Source: Phyllobacterium zundukense (GTDB lineage: Bacteria; Pseudomonadota; Alphaproteobacteria; Rhizobiales; Rhizobiaceae). Taken from it: a stretch of DNA of 64,000 nt. Both the position numbers and the translations under genes were made by a program. The notes under the pieces are model-generated. The model saw only the letters and a list, made by a program, of their open reading frames with translations, ran no database searches and was not told where the DNA came from. Numbering within the stretch: the first letter of the stretch is position 1; every line of letters begins with the position of its first letter. This document shows, in pieces, positions 36,188-46,066 of this stretch. Location of the stretch: contig NZ_CP017940.1 of the NCBI RefSeq assembly GCF_002764115.1, positions 1,648,501-1,712,500 on the forward strand. The letters run 5' to 3'.

Positions 36188-38560
36188 ATGGCGGCAAGTT
36201 CAAAATTCGTTGGTGCAGCGTCGGCGCTCGCCATATCAGCGGCTCTTGTAAGTTCCGGTGCGATCGTTACGACGGTAGCAGGTGTCACAGCGGCGCAGGC
36301 AGCAACAGTAAGCCGCATAGAAGTACGTGGAAACACGCGTGTGGATTCCCAGACAGTTCGCGACAATCTCGGCATCACGCCCGGCAAGCCTTTTTCTAAC
36401 GCCGACATCGATGCGGCGACCAAGCGCCTGTTCAATACCGGCCTTTTTGGCGATGTGCGCATCAGCCAATCCGGCGGCACGCTGATCGTTCAGGTTTCCG
36501 AGCACCAGGTCGTCAACCAGGTCATCTTCCAGGGCAACAAGAAGATCAAGGATCCTGCGCTGCAGAATGCTGTGCAGCTGAAGCCGCGCGCTGCATTTGA
36601 CCAGACGACTCTGGAGTCCGATACCGAAGCCGTTCGTGCCGCTTATCGCAACATTGGCCGCAGCGATGCGACGGTCAGTTCGCGCATCATGGATCTGGGC
36701 GAGGGCCGCGTGAACGTTGTCTTCGAGATCAACGAAGGCGACCGCACCAAGATTTCGAACATCAATTTCGTTGGGAACCAAGCCTTTGGCGATCGCCGTC
36801 TGAAGGATGTCATCTCGACCAAGCGCTCCAATCCGCTCTCCTGGCTGACGCGTAACGACGTTTACAGCGAAGATCGTTTGCGCGCTGATGAAGAAACACT
36901 CCGCCGTTTCTATTACAATCGCGGGTATGCCGATTTCCGCGTCATATCCTCGACCGCCGACCTCGATGAATCGACAAACGAATACACCATCACGATCACG
37001 GTCGAAGAAGGTGAGAAGTACAAGTTCGGTGGCGTTCAGATCGAAAGCTCGGTCGAAGGTGTTGATACCTCGCAGCTGAACGGTCTTGTTGAGACAAGAG
37101 AAGGCGATACGTACAGCGCCAAGGAAGTCGAAGACTCGATCATCAAGGTTTCCGAAAAGGTTGCCGGCCAGGGCTATGCCTTTGCCAAGGTCGAGCCGCG
37201 CGGTGACCGCAATTTTGAGAATCACACGATTTCAGTGGTTTATGCGATCGACCAGGGGCCTCGCGCCTATGTTGAGCGCATCGAAATTCGCGGCAATGAA
37301 AAGACCCGTGATTTCGTTATCCGTCGTGAATTCGATGTGAGCGAGGGCGATGCCTTCAATCAGGTCCTGATTCAGCGTGCCAAGCGCCGTCTGGAGCGGT
37401 TGGACTTCTTCCAGACCGTCAATATCTCGACTGCACCCGGATCCCAGCCGGATCAGGTGGTTCTCGTTGTCGATGTTATCGAGAAGTCGACCGGTGAATT
37501 CTCTATCGGTGGTGGTTATACGACTGGCGGCGAAAGCCCAGGGCCAACGGTGGAAGGCTCGATCACCGAGCGCAACTTCCTTGGTCGCGGGCAGTATGTC
37601 CGTATCGCAGCCGGTGGCGGTCTTGATAACAACCGTTCTTATTCACTTTCCTTCACCGAGCCTTATTTCCTCGGTCAGCGCATTTCGGCCGGCTTTGATA
37701 TCTTCAAGCGCCAGTCGGGTGTGAGTGACAAGTACGAGACTGATCTTGTCGGCGGAACGATCCGCTTTGGCCTGCCTATCACGGAAGCATTGACTGCCGG
37801 CGTTGCATACAACCTCACGCAGGAAGAGTATGAAATCGATGATGAGGCATTGAACCCGGACGGTTCGGTCAATCTGGACGAGATTTCCCAAGCTTTCGCC
37901 GATGCGGCAGAAGAAAGCCCATGGATCAAGTCGTCGGTGAGTTGGTCGCTTACCTACAACACGATCGACGACCCGAAGAACCCGCGTGACGGTCTCTATG
38001 GCAAGTTCTACCAAGAGTATGCCGGTCTTGGCGGTGATGCCAACTTCCTGAAGACCACATTCAAAGGCAGCTATTACAAGACGCTGTCTGAAGAAATGGA
38101 TATCGTTGGCTTGGTTGGTGTTGGTGCAGGCTATATCAAGGGCTTCGGAGACGAAGATCTGCGGGTATTCGACCTGTTCAAGAACAATCAGGACATGATC
38201 CGCGGTTTCAAATATGCAGGTATCGGTCCACGCGATACCACTGTTGAGTCCAGCAAGGGTAGTTTCCTCGGCGGTACGACCTACTTCAATGCTACTGCCG
38301 AAGCACAGTTCCCGATGCCTGTGATTCCCGAAAGCATTGGCATTCGCGGCGCATTCTTTGCCGATGCAGCGACCCTTTACGGAAACGATCTTCCTCAGGC
38401 TACCGGTTCGACGGGTTCCGAATGGCGCGCATCCGTCGGTGCAAGTATCATGTGGGCATCGCCATTCGGCCCGCTGCGCTTCGACTATGCTGTGCCGGTT
38501 AAGAAAGTTGAAGGCGACCAGGTCCAGAATTTCAACTTCGGCATGTCGAGCAAATTCTGA
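36188..38560 (+). CDS. bamA: Outer membrane protein assembly factor BamA
   Basis: A 790-residue Omp85 protein that folds and inserts beta-barrel proteins. A signal peptide (to about residue 36, AAQA) precedes five POTRA domains beginning VSRIEVRGNTRVD. The C-terminal 16-strand barrel includes the conserved lid motif region near GPLRFDYAVP and ends in FGMSSKF with a terminal Phe, the usual outer-membrane signature. The ATG at 36188 begins a proper signal sequence with AGAAGG upstream; the frame remains open to 36095, but that stretch lacks signal-peptide character. Confidence 0.95.
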   Translation: MAASSKFVGAASALAISAALVSSGAIVTTVAGVTAAQAATVSRIEVRGNTRVDSQTVRDNLGITPGKPFSNADIDAATKRLFNTGLFGDVRISQSGGTLIVQVSEHQVVNQVIFQGNKKIKDPALQNAVQLKPRAAFDQTTLESDTEAVRAAYRNIGRSDATVSSRIMDLGEGRVNVVFEINEGDRTKISNINFVGNQAFGDRRLKDVISTKRSNPLSWLTRNDVYSEDRLRADEETLRRFYYNRGYADFRVISSTADLDESTNEYTITITVEEGEKYKFGGVQIESSVEGVDTSQLNGLVETREGDTYSAKEVEDSIIKVSEKVAGQGYAFAKVEPRGDRNFENHTISVVYAIDQGPRAYVERIEIRGNEKTRDFVIRREFDVSEGDAFNQVLIQRAKRRLERLDFFQTVNISTAPGSQPDQVVLVVDVIEKSTGEFSIGGGYTTGGESPGPTVEGSITERNFLGRGQYVRIAAGGGLDNNRSYSLSFTEPYFLGQRISAGFDIFKRQSGVSDKYETDLVGGTIRFGLPITEALTAGVAYNLTQEEYEIDDEALNPDGSVNLDEISQAFADAAEESPWIKSSVSWSLTYNTIDDPKNPRDGLYGKFYQEYAGLGGDANFLKTTFKGSYYKTLSEEMDIVGLVGVGAGYIKGFGDEDLRVFDLFKNNQDMIRGFKYAGIGPRDTTVESSKGSFLGGTTYFNATAEAQFPMPVIPESIGIRGAFFADAATLYGNDLPQATGSTGSEWRASVGASIMWASPFGPLRFDYAVPVKKVEGDQVQNFNFGMSSKF

Positions 38561-38574
38561 TAGATTGCTGACCT

Positions 38575-38599
38575 CCCGGGGGGAGCAAATTTCCCCGGG
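38575..38599 (+). other. Hairpin overlapping the lpxD ribosome-binding site
   Basis: CCCGGGG and CCCCGGG pair across an 11-nt loop between bamA and lpxD. The right arm touches the GGGGGAG purine run that serves as lpxD ribosome-binding site. This could lower lpxD translation relative to bamA. The functional effect is inferred. Confidence 0.4.
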
Positions 38600-38614
38600 G
38601 GAGAAAGTTAGTCG

Positions 38615-39670
38615 ATGGCCGATCCAATCTTTTATGAGCCGCTGCTTAACGTGACTATTGGTCAGATCGCCGGTCTGACCAATGGCGTTCTCGTGGATAG
38701 TTCCTTAGCGAACCGGGCAGTGACACGGTTGTCGTCGCTCTCCGATGCGGGACCGGATGCTCTCGTATTCATCGAAGGCAAGAAACATGCGCAGGACCTT
38801 GGCGAGTTGAAGGCTGCCGGTGTTTTGTGCACCGATGAAGTCAAGTCAAGCATTCCGAAGAAAGTGGCCATCATTGTAACCCGCCATCCCCAGCAGGATT
38901 TTGCTGCAGTTGGTCGGGCGCTCTATCCGAATGCCGTCAACGCGCATTTGTGGAGTGGGCAAAGCGGCATTTCGGAACATGCGATAGTTCATGCTTCCGC
39001 TGAAATCGAGGAAGGCGTCACGATTGAGCCCGGCGCGATCATTGGCAGCAACGTCTCCATTGGTGCCGGTACAGTGATTGCAGCCAACGTTGTCATTGGC
39101 AACGGCTGCAAGATTGGCCGCGATTGCTATATAGCGCCCAATTCTTCCGTACAGTATGCGTTTCTTGGCAATCGTGTCCTGCTGCATCCCGGCGTGCGGA
39201 TCGGTCAGGATGGTTTCGGTTACGTTTCCGGCAGGGCTGGGCTGGATAAGATGCCTCAGCTTGGCCGTGTCATTATTCAGGACAACGTCGAAATTGGCGC
39301 CAATACCACCGTCGATCGCGGTGCCTTGGCTGATACTATTATTGGCGAAGGGACCAAAATCGATAATCTTGTGCAAATCGCCCACAATGTTCGTATCGGC
39401 CGGCATTGCGTTATTGCTGCGCAATGTGGCATCTCCGGCAGTGTGGTTCTTGGTGACATGACAATGCTCGGGGGCAGCGTCGGGATCAAGGATCATGTCA
39501 ATATCGGATCCCGCGTTGAAATTGCAGCGGCGAGCGGTGTAATGAACGATATTCCGGATGGCGAGAGATGGGCAGGTGCGCCTGCTCAGCCATTCAAGCA
39601 ATGGTTCCGTGAGATCGCGAGTGTGCGCGCGATGACCAGAACCAAGAAGGAGAACAGCGGTGATGAGTGA
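38615..39670 (+). CDS. lpxD: UDP-3-O-(3-hydroxyacyl)glucosamine N-acyltransferase
   Basis: A 351-residue left-handed beta-helix acyltransferase, third step of lipid A synthesis. It has an N-terminal uridine-binding domain, a long series of hexapeptide repeats ([13 protein letters not shown] and similar), and the catalytic His in [32 protein letters not shown] near the C-terminus is typical. It overlaps fabZ by 8 bp and begins the lpxD-fabZ-lpxA-lpxI-lpxB run. Confidence 0.96.
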   Translation: MADPIFYEPLLNVTIGQIAGLTNGVLVDSSLANRAVTRLSSLSDAGPDALVFIEGKKHAQDLGELKAAGVLCTDEVKSSIPKKVAIIVTRHPQQDFAAVGRALYPNAVNAHLWSGQSGISEHAIVHASAEIEEGVTIEPGAIIGSNVSIGAGTVIAANVVIGNGCKIGRDCYIAPNSSVQYAFLGNRVLLHPGVRIGQDGFGYVSGRAGLDKMPQLGRVIIQDNVEIGANTTVDRGALADTIIGEGTKIDNLVQIAHNVRIGRHCVIAAQCGISGSVVLGDMTMLGGSVGIKDHVNIGSRVEIAAASGVMNDIPDGERWAGAPAQPFKQWFREIASVRAMTRTKKENSGDE

Positions 39671-40148
39671 CAGTGTGCAAGCGGACAGCCTTGGCGTCGC
39701 GGACATCCAGAAAATTCTGGCGAATCTGCCACATCGTTATCCTTTCCTGCTGATCGACCGTATCGTTGATATTGATCGCGATGTGTCAGCCACTGGCATC
39801 AAGAATGTCAGCATCAACGAACCGCATTTCGCGGGCCATTTTCCGGAATTGCCAATCATGCCCGGTGTACTGATCATCGAGGCGATGGCACAGACGGCTG
39901 GCGCTATTGTTTTGTTTCACAATGGTAGCGGCAAGCCGGGCAAAGTCTTTTTCATGACTATCGACAATGCCAAATTCAGGAAGCCCGTTGTGCCGGGTGA
40001 TCAACTCAAATTGCGTGTGACGAAGTTGAAGCAGCGCGGCAACATTCATAAATATGGCTGTGTTGCAGAAGTGGATGGCTTCAAGGTGGCAGAAGCAGAA
40101 GTTGCCGCGATGGTCAGCTTTCCTGATGAAGATGAGACCGGGGCCTGA
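39663..40148 (+). CDS. fabZ: 3-hydroxyacyl-ACP dehydratase FabZ
   Basis: A 161-residue hotdog-fold dehydratase. The catalytic His and Glu are in [20 protein letters not shown], and [12 protein letters not shown] forms the N-terminal strand. It dehydrates hydroxyacyl-ACP in fatty acid elongation and competes with LpxA/LpxD for the same 3-hydroxyacyl pool, which explains the conserved clustering. The ATG at 39663 is used; the GTG three bases earlier is possible. Confidence 0.96.
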   Translation: MSDSVQADSLGVADIQKILANLPHRYPFLLIDRIVDIDRDVSATGIKNVSINEPHFAGHFPELPIMPGVLIIEAMAQTAGAIVLFHNGSGKPGKVFFMTIDNAKFRKPVVPGDQLKLRVTKLKQRGNIHKYGCVAEVDGFKVAEAEVAAMVSFPDEDETGA

Positions 40149-40981
40149 TGTCCAATTCCAGTATTCACCCGACTTCCATCATCGAACAGGGCGCAAAAAT
40201 CGGGAACAGGGTAAGCATCGGCCCGTTTTGCCATGTGGGTTCTGAAGCCGTTATCGGCGATGACGCTGTCCTCATCAGCCATGTTGTCATTATGGGACCG
40301 ACAACCCTCGGCAGCGGATCCAAGGTTTATCCAAATGCTATTCTTGGTGGTGATCCACAGAACACCAAGCATAAGGGTGGTCACACGACCCTGATCATCG
40401 GCAAGAATTGTGTGATCCGCGAAGGTGTCACCATGCATCGGGGTACCGATGGCAGCCTCGGGGTAACGACAGTTGGCGACAATTGCATGTTCCTGGCCTA
40501 CGCTCACGTCGCCCATGACTGCATCATTGGCGATAACGTCACCTTCTCCAACAATGTGATGATCGGTGGTCATGTCACCGTCGGCAACAATGTCATCATC
40601 GGTGGCGGGGCGGCAATTCATCAGTTTACCCGTGTTGGCCACCATGCCTTTATCGGTGGACTTGCTGCTTTGGCGCACGATCTCATTCCCTATGGCATGG
40701 CCATTGGAAACCATGCCTATCTCGGTGGCCTGAATATCGTTGGTATGAAACGCTCGGGCATGGCGCGTCCGGAAATCCACAATCTTCGCCATGCGGTTCG
40801 CATGCTCTTCGATCGCACGAAGCCAATCAAGCTTCGGGCGGAAGATGTTCGTGTCGCGTTCGCAGAATCTGCCGCTGTGGCGGATCTGATCGGGTTCATT
40901 ACCACTGATACCAAGCGTGCTTATTGCACGCCGCCACTCGATTCTGCCATCGAGATCAGTGACAGTGACGACAAGAGCTAA
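40148..40981 (+). CDS. lpxA: UDP-N-acetylglucosamine acyltransferase
   Basis: A 277-residue trimeric beta-helix acyltransferase catalysing the first step of lipid A synthesis. Hexapeptide repeats begin at residue 4. The catalytic His is in AYAHVAHDCIIGDNV, and NIVGMKRSGM with the alpha-helical C-terminal domain completes the LpxA pattern. The start overlaps the fabZ stop by 1 nt and the 3' end overlaps lpxI by about 17 bp. Confidence 0.96.
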   Translation: MSNSSIHPTSIIEQGAKIGNRVSIGPFCHVGSEAVIGDDAVLISHVVIMGPTTLGSGSKVYPNAILGGDPQNTKHKGGHTTLIIGKNCVIREGVTMHRGTDGSLGVTTVGDNCMFLAYAHVAHDCIIGDNVTFSNNVMIGGHVTVGNNVIIGGGAAIHQFTRVGHHAFIGGLAALAHDLIPYGMAIGNHAYLGGLNIVGMKRSGMARPEIHNLRHAVRMLFDRTKPIKLRAEDVRVAFAESAAVADLIGFITTDTKRAYCTPPLDSAIEISDSDDKS

Positions 40982-41858
40982 AGCGCCGTCAGAAATTGAC
41001 TTGCCCGCAACGATAGCGGGCCGGACAGCGATTGTTGCCGGCAATGGACTGCTTCCCGTTGCTGTCGCCGAAAGTCTACGCAAGCAGGGTGGCAACCCGC
41101 TAATCGTGGCGATCAAGGGCGAGGCGGAACCTGAACTCTACAAGGGTGAACACGCCGAGATTTCCATTGTGGAACTTGGTGGCCTCGTCAAAATCCTCAA
41201 GGCCGAAGGCATTTCGAATGTTGTGCTGGCGGGTGGTATTCGCCACAGGCCGGAGTTCGGCGCCGCCTTGAGGCCTGGAAATGGCAACCTCGTTGCGCTT
41301 TACCGTTTCATGCGTGCGTTCCGGCTTGGAGATGATGGTCTTCTTCGCGCCGTTATCGCGACGATCGAATCCTATGGTTTCCGGGTACTAGGCGCTCATG
41401 AGATCGTTCCCGATATTCTGGCGCCTGCTCCTGGTACGATAACCCGCAAGGGGGCCGATAAGGAAAGTATTGCAGATATGCGCGCGGCACGAAAAGCCGC
41501 AATCATGATTGGATCGCTCGACATTGGTCAGGCGGCTATTGCGGTCGGCAGGCGCGTTGTGGCGCTCGAAGGCGTGGAAGGCACCGATGCGATGCTACAA
41601 CGCGTGGCTGAGCTACGTTTGGCCAAGCGCATCAATCGCAAGGGCGGTGTTCTCGTCAAATGTGCAAAACCACAACAGGAAGTGCGAGCTGATCTTCCCG
41701 CCATTGGCGTCAGCACCGTTGAAAATGCTGTGAAGGCAGGGCTTAAAGGCATCGCTGTCGAAGCAGGCCGTACGCTAATCCTTGGCTACGAAGAAACGGT
41801 CACAGCCGCCAACAAGGCAGGGTTGTTTATCGAGACCTTTGAGCAGGAGGCTCCTTGA
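40965..41858 (+). CDS. lpxI: UDP-2,3-diacylglucosamine diphosphatase LpxI
   Basis: About 297 residues of the LpxI (formerly DUF1009) family, which replaces LpxH in alphaproteobacteria and yields 2,3-diacylglucosamine 1-phosphate. Recognisable parts are AIVAGNGLLPVAVAE, NVVLAGGIRHRPEF, the GADKESIADM region, VALEGVEGTDAML with the catalytic Asp, and the C-terminal DLPAIGVSTVENA. Starts at GTG 40959 or 40965 inside the end of lpxA are both possible. Its stop overlaps lpxB by 1 nt. Confidence 0.93.
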   Translation: MTTRAKAPSEIDLPATIAGRTAIVAGNGLLPVAVAESLRKQGGNPLIVAIKGEAEPELYKGEHAEISIVELGGLVKILKAEGISNVVLAGGIRHRPEFGAALRPGNGNLVALYRFMRAFRLGDDGLLRAVIATIESYGFRVLGAHEIVPDILAPAPGTITRKGADKESIADMRAARKAAIMIGSLDIGQAAIAVGRRVVALEGVEGTDAMLQRVAELRLAKRINRKGGVLVKCAKPQQEVRADLPAIGVSTVENAVKAGLKGIAVEAGRTLILGYEETVTAANKAGLFIETFEQEAP

Positions 41859-43027
41859 TGGCAGCTGACAGACCACTGCGCCTCGCCATTGTCACCGGCG
41901 AAGAATCGGGAGACCTGCTTGGCGCCGATCTGGTTCAATCGCTTCGACGACAGTATGCGGGTGAGGTGACATTGACCGGTGTTGGCGGAGAGCACCTCGC
42001 AGCACTCGGGCTCAATAGTCTGTTCGACCAGCACGAAATAGCCCTCGTCGGTTTGAGTGCGATCGTTCGCAAATTGCCACAGCTCATCCGCCGTATCTCA
42101 CAGCTCTCCAATGCTATCGTTGCGGCAAAGCCTGATTGCCTGGTTATCATCGATAGCCCGGATTTTACGCACCGCGTGGCTCGCAAGGTCCGGGCAGCTG
42201 ACCCGTCGATCCCGATCATCAACTATATCAGCCCGTCGGTCTGGGCGTGGCGCCCGGAACGCGCCAAGGCAATGCGCGCTTACGTAGATCACGTGCTGGC
42301 GATACTACCCTTCGAGGTTCAAGCACTGAAGGATTTGGATGGTCCGCCGGCTACCTATGTAGGGCATAGGCTCGTTTCGCACGCGCCGCTGCTCGAAGCT
42401 GCAAAGCAAAACCGGGCTCGCGATGGCAATCTGGGCAGTCGAACAGAAAAAAATCTTGTCGTGCTGCCGGGCTCGCGCCGATCGGAAATCACTAGCCTTG
42501 TCGAACCGTTTGGCGAGACGGTCGATCTTCTTGCAAGTCGCGGCAACAGGATCAAGGTCACTTTGCCCACGTTGCCCAAGGTTGAACCGCTCGTCAGGCA
42601 ATTGACCGCAGGCTGGACAGTGCAGCCTCATATCGTTGTCGGTGAAGCGGAAAGATTGCAAGCCTTTGCCGAAGCGGATGCTGCACTCGCTGCGTCCGGA
42701 ACGGTCTCGCTGGAACTGGCGCTTGCCCGCATTCCCACCGTTCTGTCATACAGGCCGGACTGGCTGGCCCGGACCTTTTTGGCCCCACGCATTAAGATTT
42801 GGAGCGCTGCGCTCCCCAACATCATCGCCGACGAACCCGTCGTACCGGAATACTTCAATATATTCGTGCGAGCTGGCTCACTCGCCCGACAGATCGAGCA
42901 ATTGCTCGTTCCAGGACATCGACGCAGCGCGCAGCTTGAAAGTTTCGACAAGATTTCCAGATTGATGCAAACCGACCGGCCTGCCGGTGAAATTGCGGCG
43001 GAAAAAGTGCTGGAACTGGTCAAATAA
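41858..43027 (+). CDS. lpxB: Lipid-A-disaccharide synthase
   Basis: A 389-residue GT-B glycosyltransferase (family GT19) joining UDP-diacylglucosamine with lipid X. Landmarks: VTGEESGDLLGADL at the N-terminus, SPSVWAWRPERAKAM near residue 130, VLPGSRRSEI near 210, and AASGTVSLELAL near 285. GCAGGAGG is 7 nt before the ATG at 41858. It is the last gene of the plus-strand core block and is followed by a strong terminator. Confidence 0.96.
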   Translation: MAADRPLRLAIVTGEESGDLLGADLVQSLRRQYAGEVTLTGVGGEHLAALGLNSLFDQHEIALVGLSAIVRKLPQLIRRISQLSNAIVAAKPDCLVIIDSPDFTHRVARKVRAADPSIPIINYISPSVWAWRPERAKAMRAYVDHVLAILPFEVQALKDLDGPPATYVGHRLVSHAPLLEAAKQNRARDGNLGSRTEKNLVVLPGSRRSEITSLVEPFGETVDLLASRGNRIKVTLPTLPKVEPLVRQLTAGWTVQPHIVVGEAERLQAFAEADAALAASGTVSLELALARIPTVLSYRPDWLARTFLAPRIKIWSAALPNIIADEPVVPEYFNIFVRAGSLARQIEQLLVPGHRRSAQLESFDKISRLMQTDRPAGEIAAEKVLELVK

Positions 43028-43043
43028 TTTTGCTGAAATACTG

Positions 43044-43070
43044 AAAAAGGCGCCGAATGGGCGCCTTTTT
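43044..43070. terminator. Bidirectional terminator between lpxB and gltA
   Basis: AAAAAGGCGCC and GGCGCCTTTTT form an 11-bp perfect stem around a 5-nt loop between two convergent genes. A and T tracts on the two sides let it work in both directions. Confidence 0.92.
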
Positions 43071-43088
43071 CGTCATATGGGGCAAAGA

Positions 43089-44381
43089 TTATTTGCGGTC
43101 TTCGACGTTCACATAGTCGCGCGGTGTCGCACCCGTATAGAGCTGGCGCGGACGGCCAATCTTCTGATGCGGATCCTCGATCATTTCTTTCCACTGGGCA
43201 ATCCAGCCAACCGTACGCGCTACAGCAAACAGCACCGTGAACATAGTGGTGGGGAAGCCGAGGGCCTTCAAGGTAATGCCAGAGTAGAAATCTACGTTCG
43301 GATAGAGCTTCTTTTCGATGAAATATTCATCGGTTAGCGCGATACGCTCAAGTTCCATTGCAACGTCGAGCAACGGGTCGTCCTTGATGCCGAGTTCGGC
43401 GAGGACTTCACGAGTTGTCTGCTGCATGATCTTGGCGCGCGGATCGTAGTTCTTGTAGACGCGATGACCGAAGCCCATCAGGCGGAACGGATCATTCTTG
43501 TCCTTGGCCCGAGCGATATATTCAGGAATACGATCCACGGTGCCGATTTCGCCGAGCATGGTGAGCGCAGCTTCGTTGGCACCGCCATGGGCAGGGCCCC
43601 AGAGGCAGGCAATGCCAGCGGCGATACAAGCGAACGGATTGGCACCCGAAGAGCCTGCAAGGCGAACCGTCGATGTGGAAGCATTCTGCTCGTGATCCGC
43701 GTGCAGGATGAAGATGCGATCCATGGCTCGTGCGAGTACGGGGTTCGGAACATATTCTTCACACGGTACAGCAAAGCACATGTGCAGGAAGTTCGTCGCA
43801 AAATCGAGATTGTTCCGCGGATAAACGAACGGCTGGCCGATGTGGTACTTGTAGGCCATGGCGGCGAGGGTCGGAATCTTCGCGATCATGCGAATTGAGG
43901 CGACCATACGCTGGTGCGGATCGGAAATGTCGGTCGAGTCATGGTAGAACGCCGACAGAGCGCCGACACAGCCGACCATAACAGCCATCGGGTGCGCGTC
44001 GCGGCGGAAGCCGCTGAAAAAGCGCGACATTTGCTCATGCACCATGGTGTGGCGCGTGACGCGGAAGTCGAAATCGGCCTTCTGGCTCTTTGTTGGCAAT
44101 TCACCGTAGAGCAACAGGTAGCACGCTTCCAGAAAATCGCCGTGTTCGGCCAATTGTTCGATTGGATAACCGCGGTGCAGCAAAATGCCTTCATCACCAT
44201 CGATATAGGTGATCTGCGACTCGCAGGACGCCGTGGATGTGAAACCCGGATCGTAAGTGAATGCGCCAGTGTTCTTGTAGAGTGTCCCAATGTCCACGAC
44301 ATCCGGTCCGATGGTCCCCTTTTTAATGGGTAACGCGAACTGGTGACCATTCAGATCGATGTTGACGCTGTTTTCAGACAT
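43089..44381 (-). CDS. gltA: Citrate synthase (hexameric, type II)
   Basis: A 430-residue citrate synthase joining oxaloacetate and acetyl-CoA. Active-site segments: [31 protein letters not shown] with the first catalytic His, [14 protein letters not shown] with the second, and the Asp in [13 protein letters not shown]. The length and the N-terminal domain match the NADH-sensitive hexameric Gram-negative type. AAGGAA lies 6 nt before the ATG. It is downstream of gltX on the same strand with a 148-bp gap. Confidence 0.97.
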   Translation of the reverse strand: MSENSVNIDLNGHQFALPIKKGTIGPDVVDIGTLYKNTGAFTYDPGFTSTASCESQITYIDGDEGILLHRGYPIEQLAEHGDFLEACYLLLYGELPTKSQKADFDFRVTRHTMVHEQMSRFFSGFRRDAHPMAVMVGCVGALSAFYHDSTDISDPHQRMVASIRMIAKIPTLAAMAYKYHIGQPFVYPRNNLDFATNFLHMCFAVPCEEYVPNPVLARAMDRIFILHADHEQNASTSTVRLAGSSGANPFACIAAGIACLWGPAHGGANEAALTMLGEIGTVDRIPEYIARAKDKNDPFRLMGFGHRVYKNYDPRAKIMQQTTREVLAELGIKDDPLLDVAMELERIALTDEYFIEKKLYPNVDFYSGITLKALGFPTTMFTVLFAVARTVGWIAQWKEMIEDPHQKIGRPRQLYTGATPRDYVNVEDRK

Positions 44382-44529
44382 TGCCGTTCCTTTCTTGCTT
44401 CAGCTTGCGCTGATCCAGCGCAAAAGCACTTGCCTCATGCGAGGTCGTATTCATGAATTTCTCAGGCACGACACCGTACTCGAAAGGCACGATGTTGCAA
44501 TGCAAAAATGTACCCATATCTGCCTGCTG

Positions 44530-45954
44530 CTATCCTTTTATCTGGTCCTCGATGCGCCCTAAAGACTCTTCTCGTCCAAGGACCGCCAAGACATCAAAAA
44601 CTCCCGGAGACGTTGATTTTCCGGTCAATGCCGCACGCAAAGGTTGTGCAATTTTCCCCAGCTTCAAGCCAGTCTTTTCCGCATGTACACGCACCGCAGC
44701 ATCGAGTGCTTCTGCGGTCCAGTCATTGACAGAAGCCAATTCAGTAAGCACGCCAGAAAGGACGCTCAGCCCCTCCTCGTTCAGCAGACCTGCCGCCTTG
44801 TCATCAAGTGTCAGAGGGCGTTGCGCAAAGAGGTATTTCGCGCTGTCCGCAAGTTCGACGAGCGTTTTTGCCCGCTCTTTCAGGCCTGGCATTGCTGCAA
44901 GCAATTGCTTTTTCGTCGTGTCGTTCAATCGTGCAAGAATGTCGGCGCCGCCTTCGATCTCCGGCAGGATGTCGATCATGGCTTTCATCAGATCAGCATC
45001 ATCCGAGAAGCGCATATAGTGGCCATTGATCGCCTCGAGCTTCTGGAAATCGAAGCGGGAAGCACCACGGTTGATATCGGAAATTTCGAACCACTGGATC
45101 ATCTGTTCGTCTGACATGATCTCGTCGTCGCCATGGCTCCAGCCAAGGCGGACGAGATAATTGCGTAGCGCTGCCGGCAGGTAGCCCATGGCACGGTAGG
45201 CCTCGACACCAAGCGCGCCGTGGCGCTTGGAGAGCTTGGCACCATCAGCGCCGTGAATGAGTGGTATATGCCCCATGACAGGAACGTCCCAATCCATGGC
45301 ATTATAGATCACCGTCTGGCGTGCCGCATTGGTCAGATGGTCATCACCGCGGATGATATGGGTGACGCCCATATCATGATCATCGACGACGACTGCATGC
45401 ATATAGGTCGGGTTGCCATCGGAACGCAGGATGATGAAATCGTCGAGATCCTTGTTGGGGAACCGCACATCACCCTGAACCTGATCACGCACGAGGGTTT
45501 CACCCTCCTGCGGCGCCTTGATACGGATAACTGGCTTGACGCCTGCCGGAGCCTCCTTGGGGTCGCGATCGCGCCAGCGGCCATCATAACGCGGCGGACG
45601 CCCCTCGGCACGGGCTTTCTCGCGCATTTCTTCGAGTTCCGCCTGAGAAGCATAGCAATAATACGCCTTGCCCTTAGCGACGAGCTCTTCTGCGACTTCG
45701 CGGTGACGCGGGGCGCGCTCATACTGTGACACGGCATCGCCGTCCCAATCCAGCCCGAGCCATTTCAACCCATCAAGAATAGCTGTGACAGCAGCTTCCG
45801 ACGAACGTTCGCGATCCGTGTCCTCGATACGAAGCAGCATCTTGCCTCCCGTATGCTTTGCATACAGCCAGTTGAACAGGGCGGTCCGAGCTCCGCCAAT
45901 ATGCAGGAAGCCGGTTGGAGAGGGGGCGAAACGGGTAACGACTGAGGATGACAT
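44530..45954 (-). CDS. gltX: Glutamyl-tRNA synthetase
   Basis: A 474-residue class I synthetase. [20 protein letters not shown] carries the HIGH-type motif (residues 18-21), and KLSKRHG is the KMSKS equivalent. The C-terminal anticodon-binding domain is helical. Alphaproteobacteria commonly carry two GltX paralogues with different tRNA specificities; I cannot tell which this is. The ATG at 45954 matches the family; the frame is open for another 60 codons upstream but that region overlaps the divergent comEC leader. Confidence 0.95.
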   Translation of the reverse strand: MSSSVVTRFAPSPTGFLHIGGARTALFNWLYAKHTGGKMLLRIEDTDRERSSEAAVTAILDGLKWLGLDWDGDAVSQYERAPRHREVAEELVAKGKAYYCYASQAELEEMREKARAEGRPPRYDGRWRDRDPKEAPAGVKPVIRIKAPQEGETLVRDQVQGDVRFPNKDLDDFIILRSDGNPTYMHAVVVDDHDMGVTHIIRGDDHLTNAARQTVIYNAMDWDVPVMGHIPLIHGADGAKLSKRHGALGVEAYRAMGYLPAALRNYLVRLGWSHGDDEIMSDEQMIQWFEISDINRGASRFDFQKLEAINGHYMRFSDDADLMKAMIDILPEIEGGADILARLNDTTKKQLLAAMPGLKERAKTLVELADSAKYLFAQRPLTLDDKAAGLLNEEGLSVLSGVLTELASVNDWTAEALDAAVRVHAEKTGLKLGKIAQPLRAALTGKSTSPGVFDVLAVLGREESLGRIEDQIKG

Positions 45955-46066
45955 GGGTACTCCAGGGGATGCGCGGCCTATTAGCCGAACGTCCAATCGA
46001 ATTGATCTGGCGTTCATGTAGCATAGCAACGCTGCTGTGCAAGGGCATTGGCGAACTGGGAGGCAA

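Noticed and set aside
40046..41116. 356-codon minus-strand frame
   Set aside because: Spans fabZ, lpxA and lpxI in antisense; its Asp/Asn/His-rich repeats mirror the hexapeptide repeats of lpxA.
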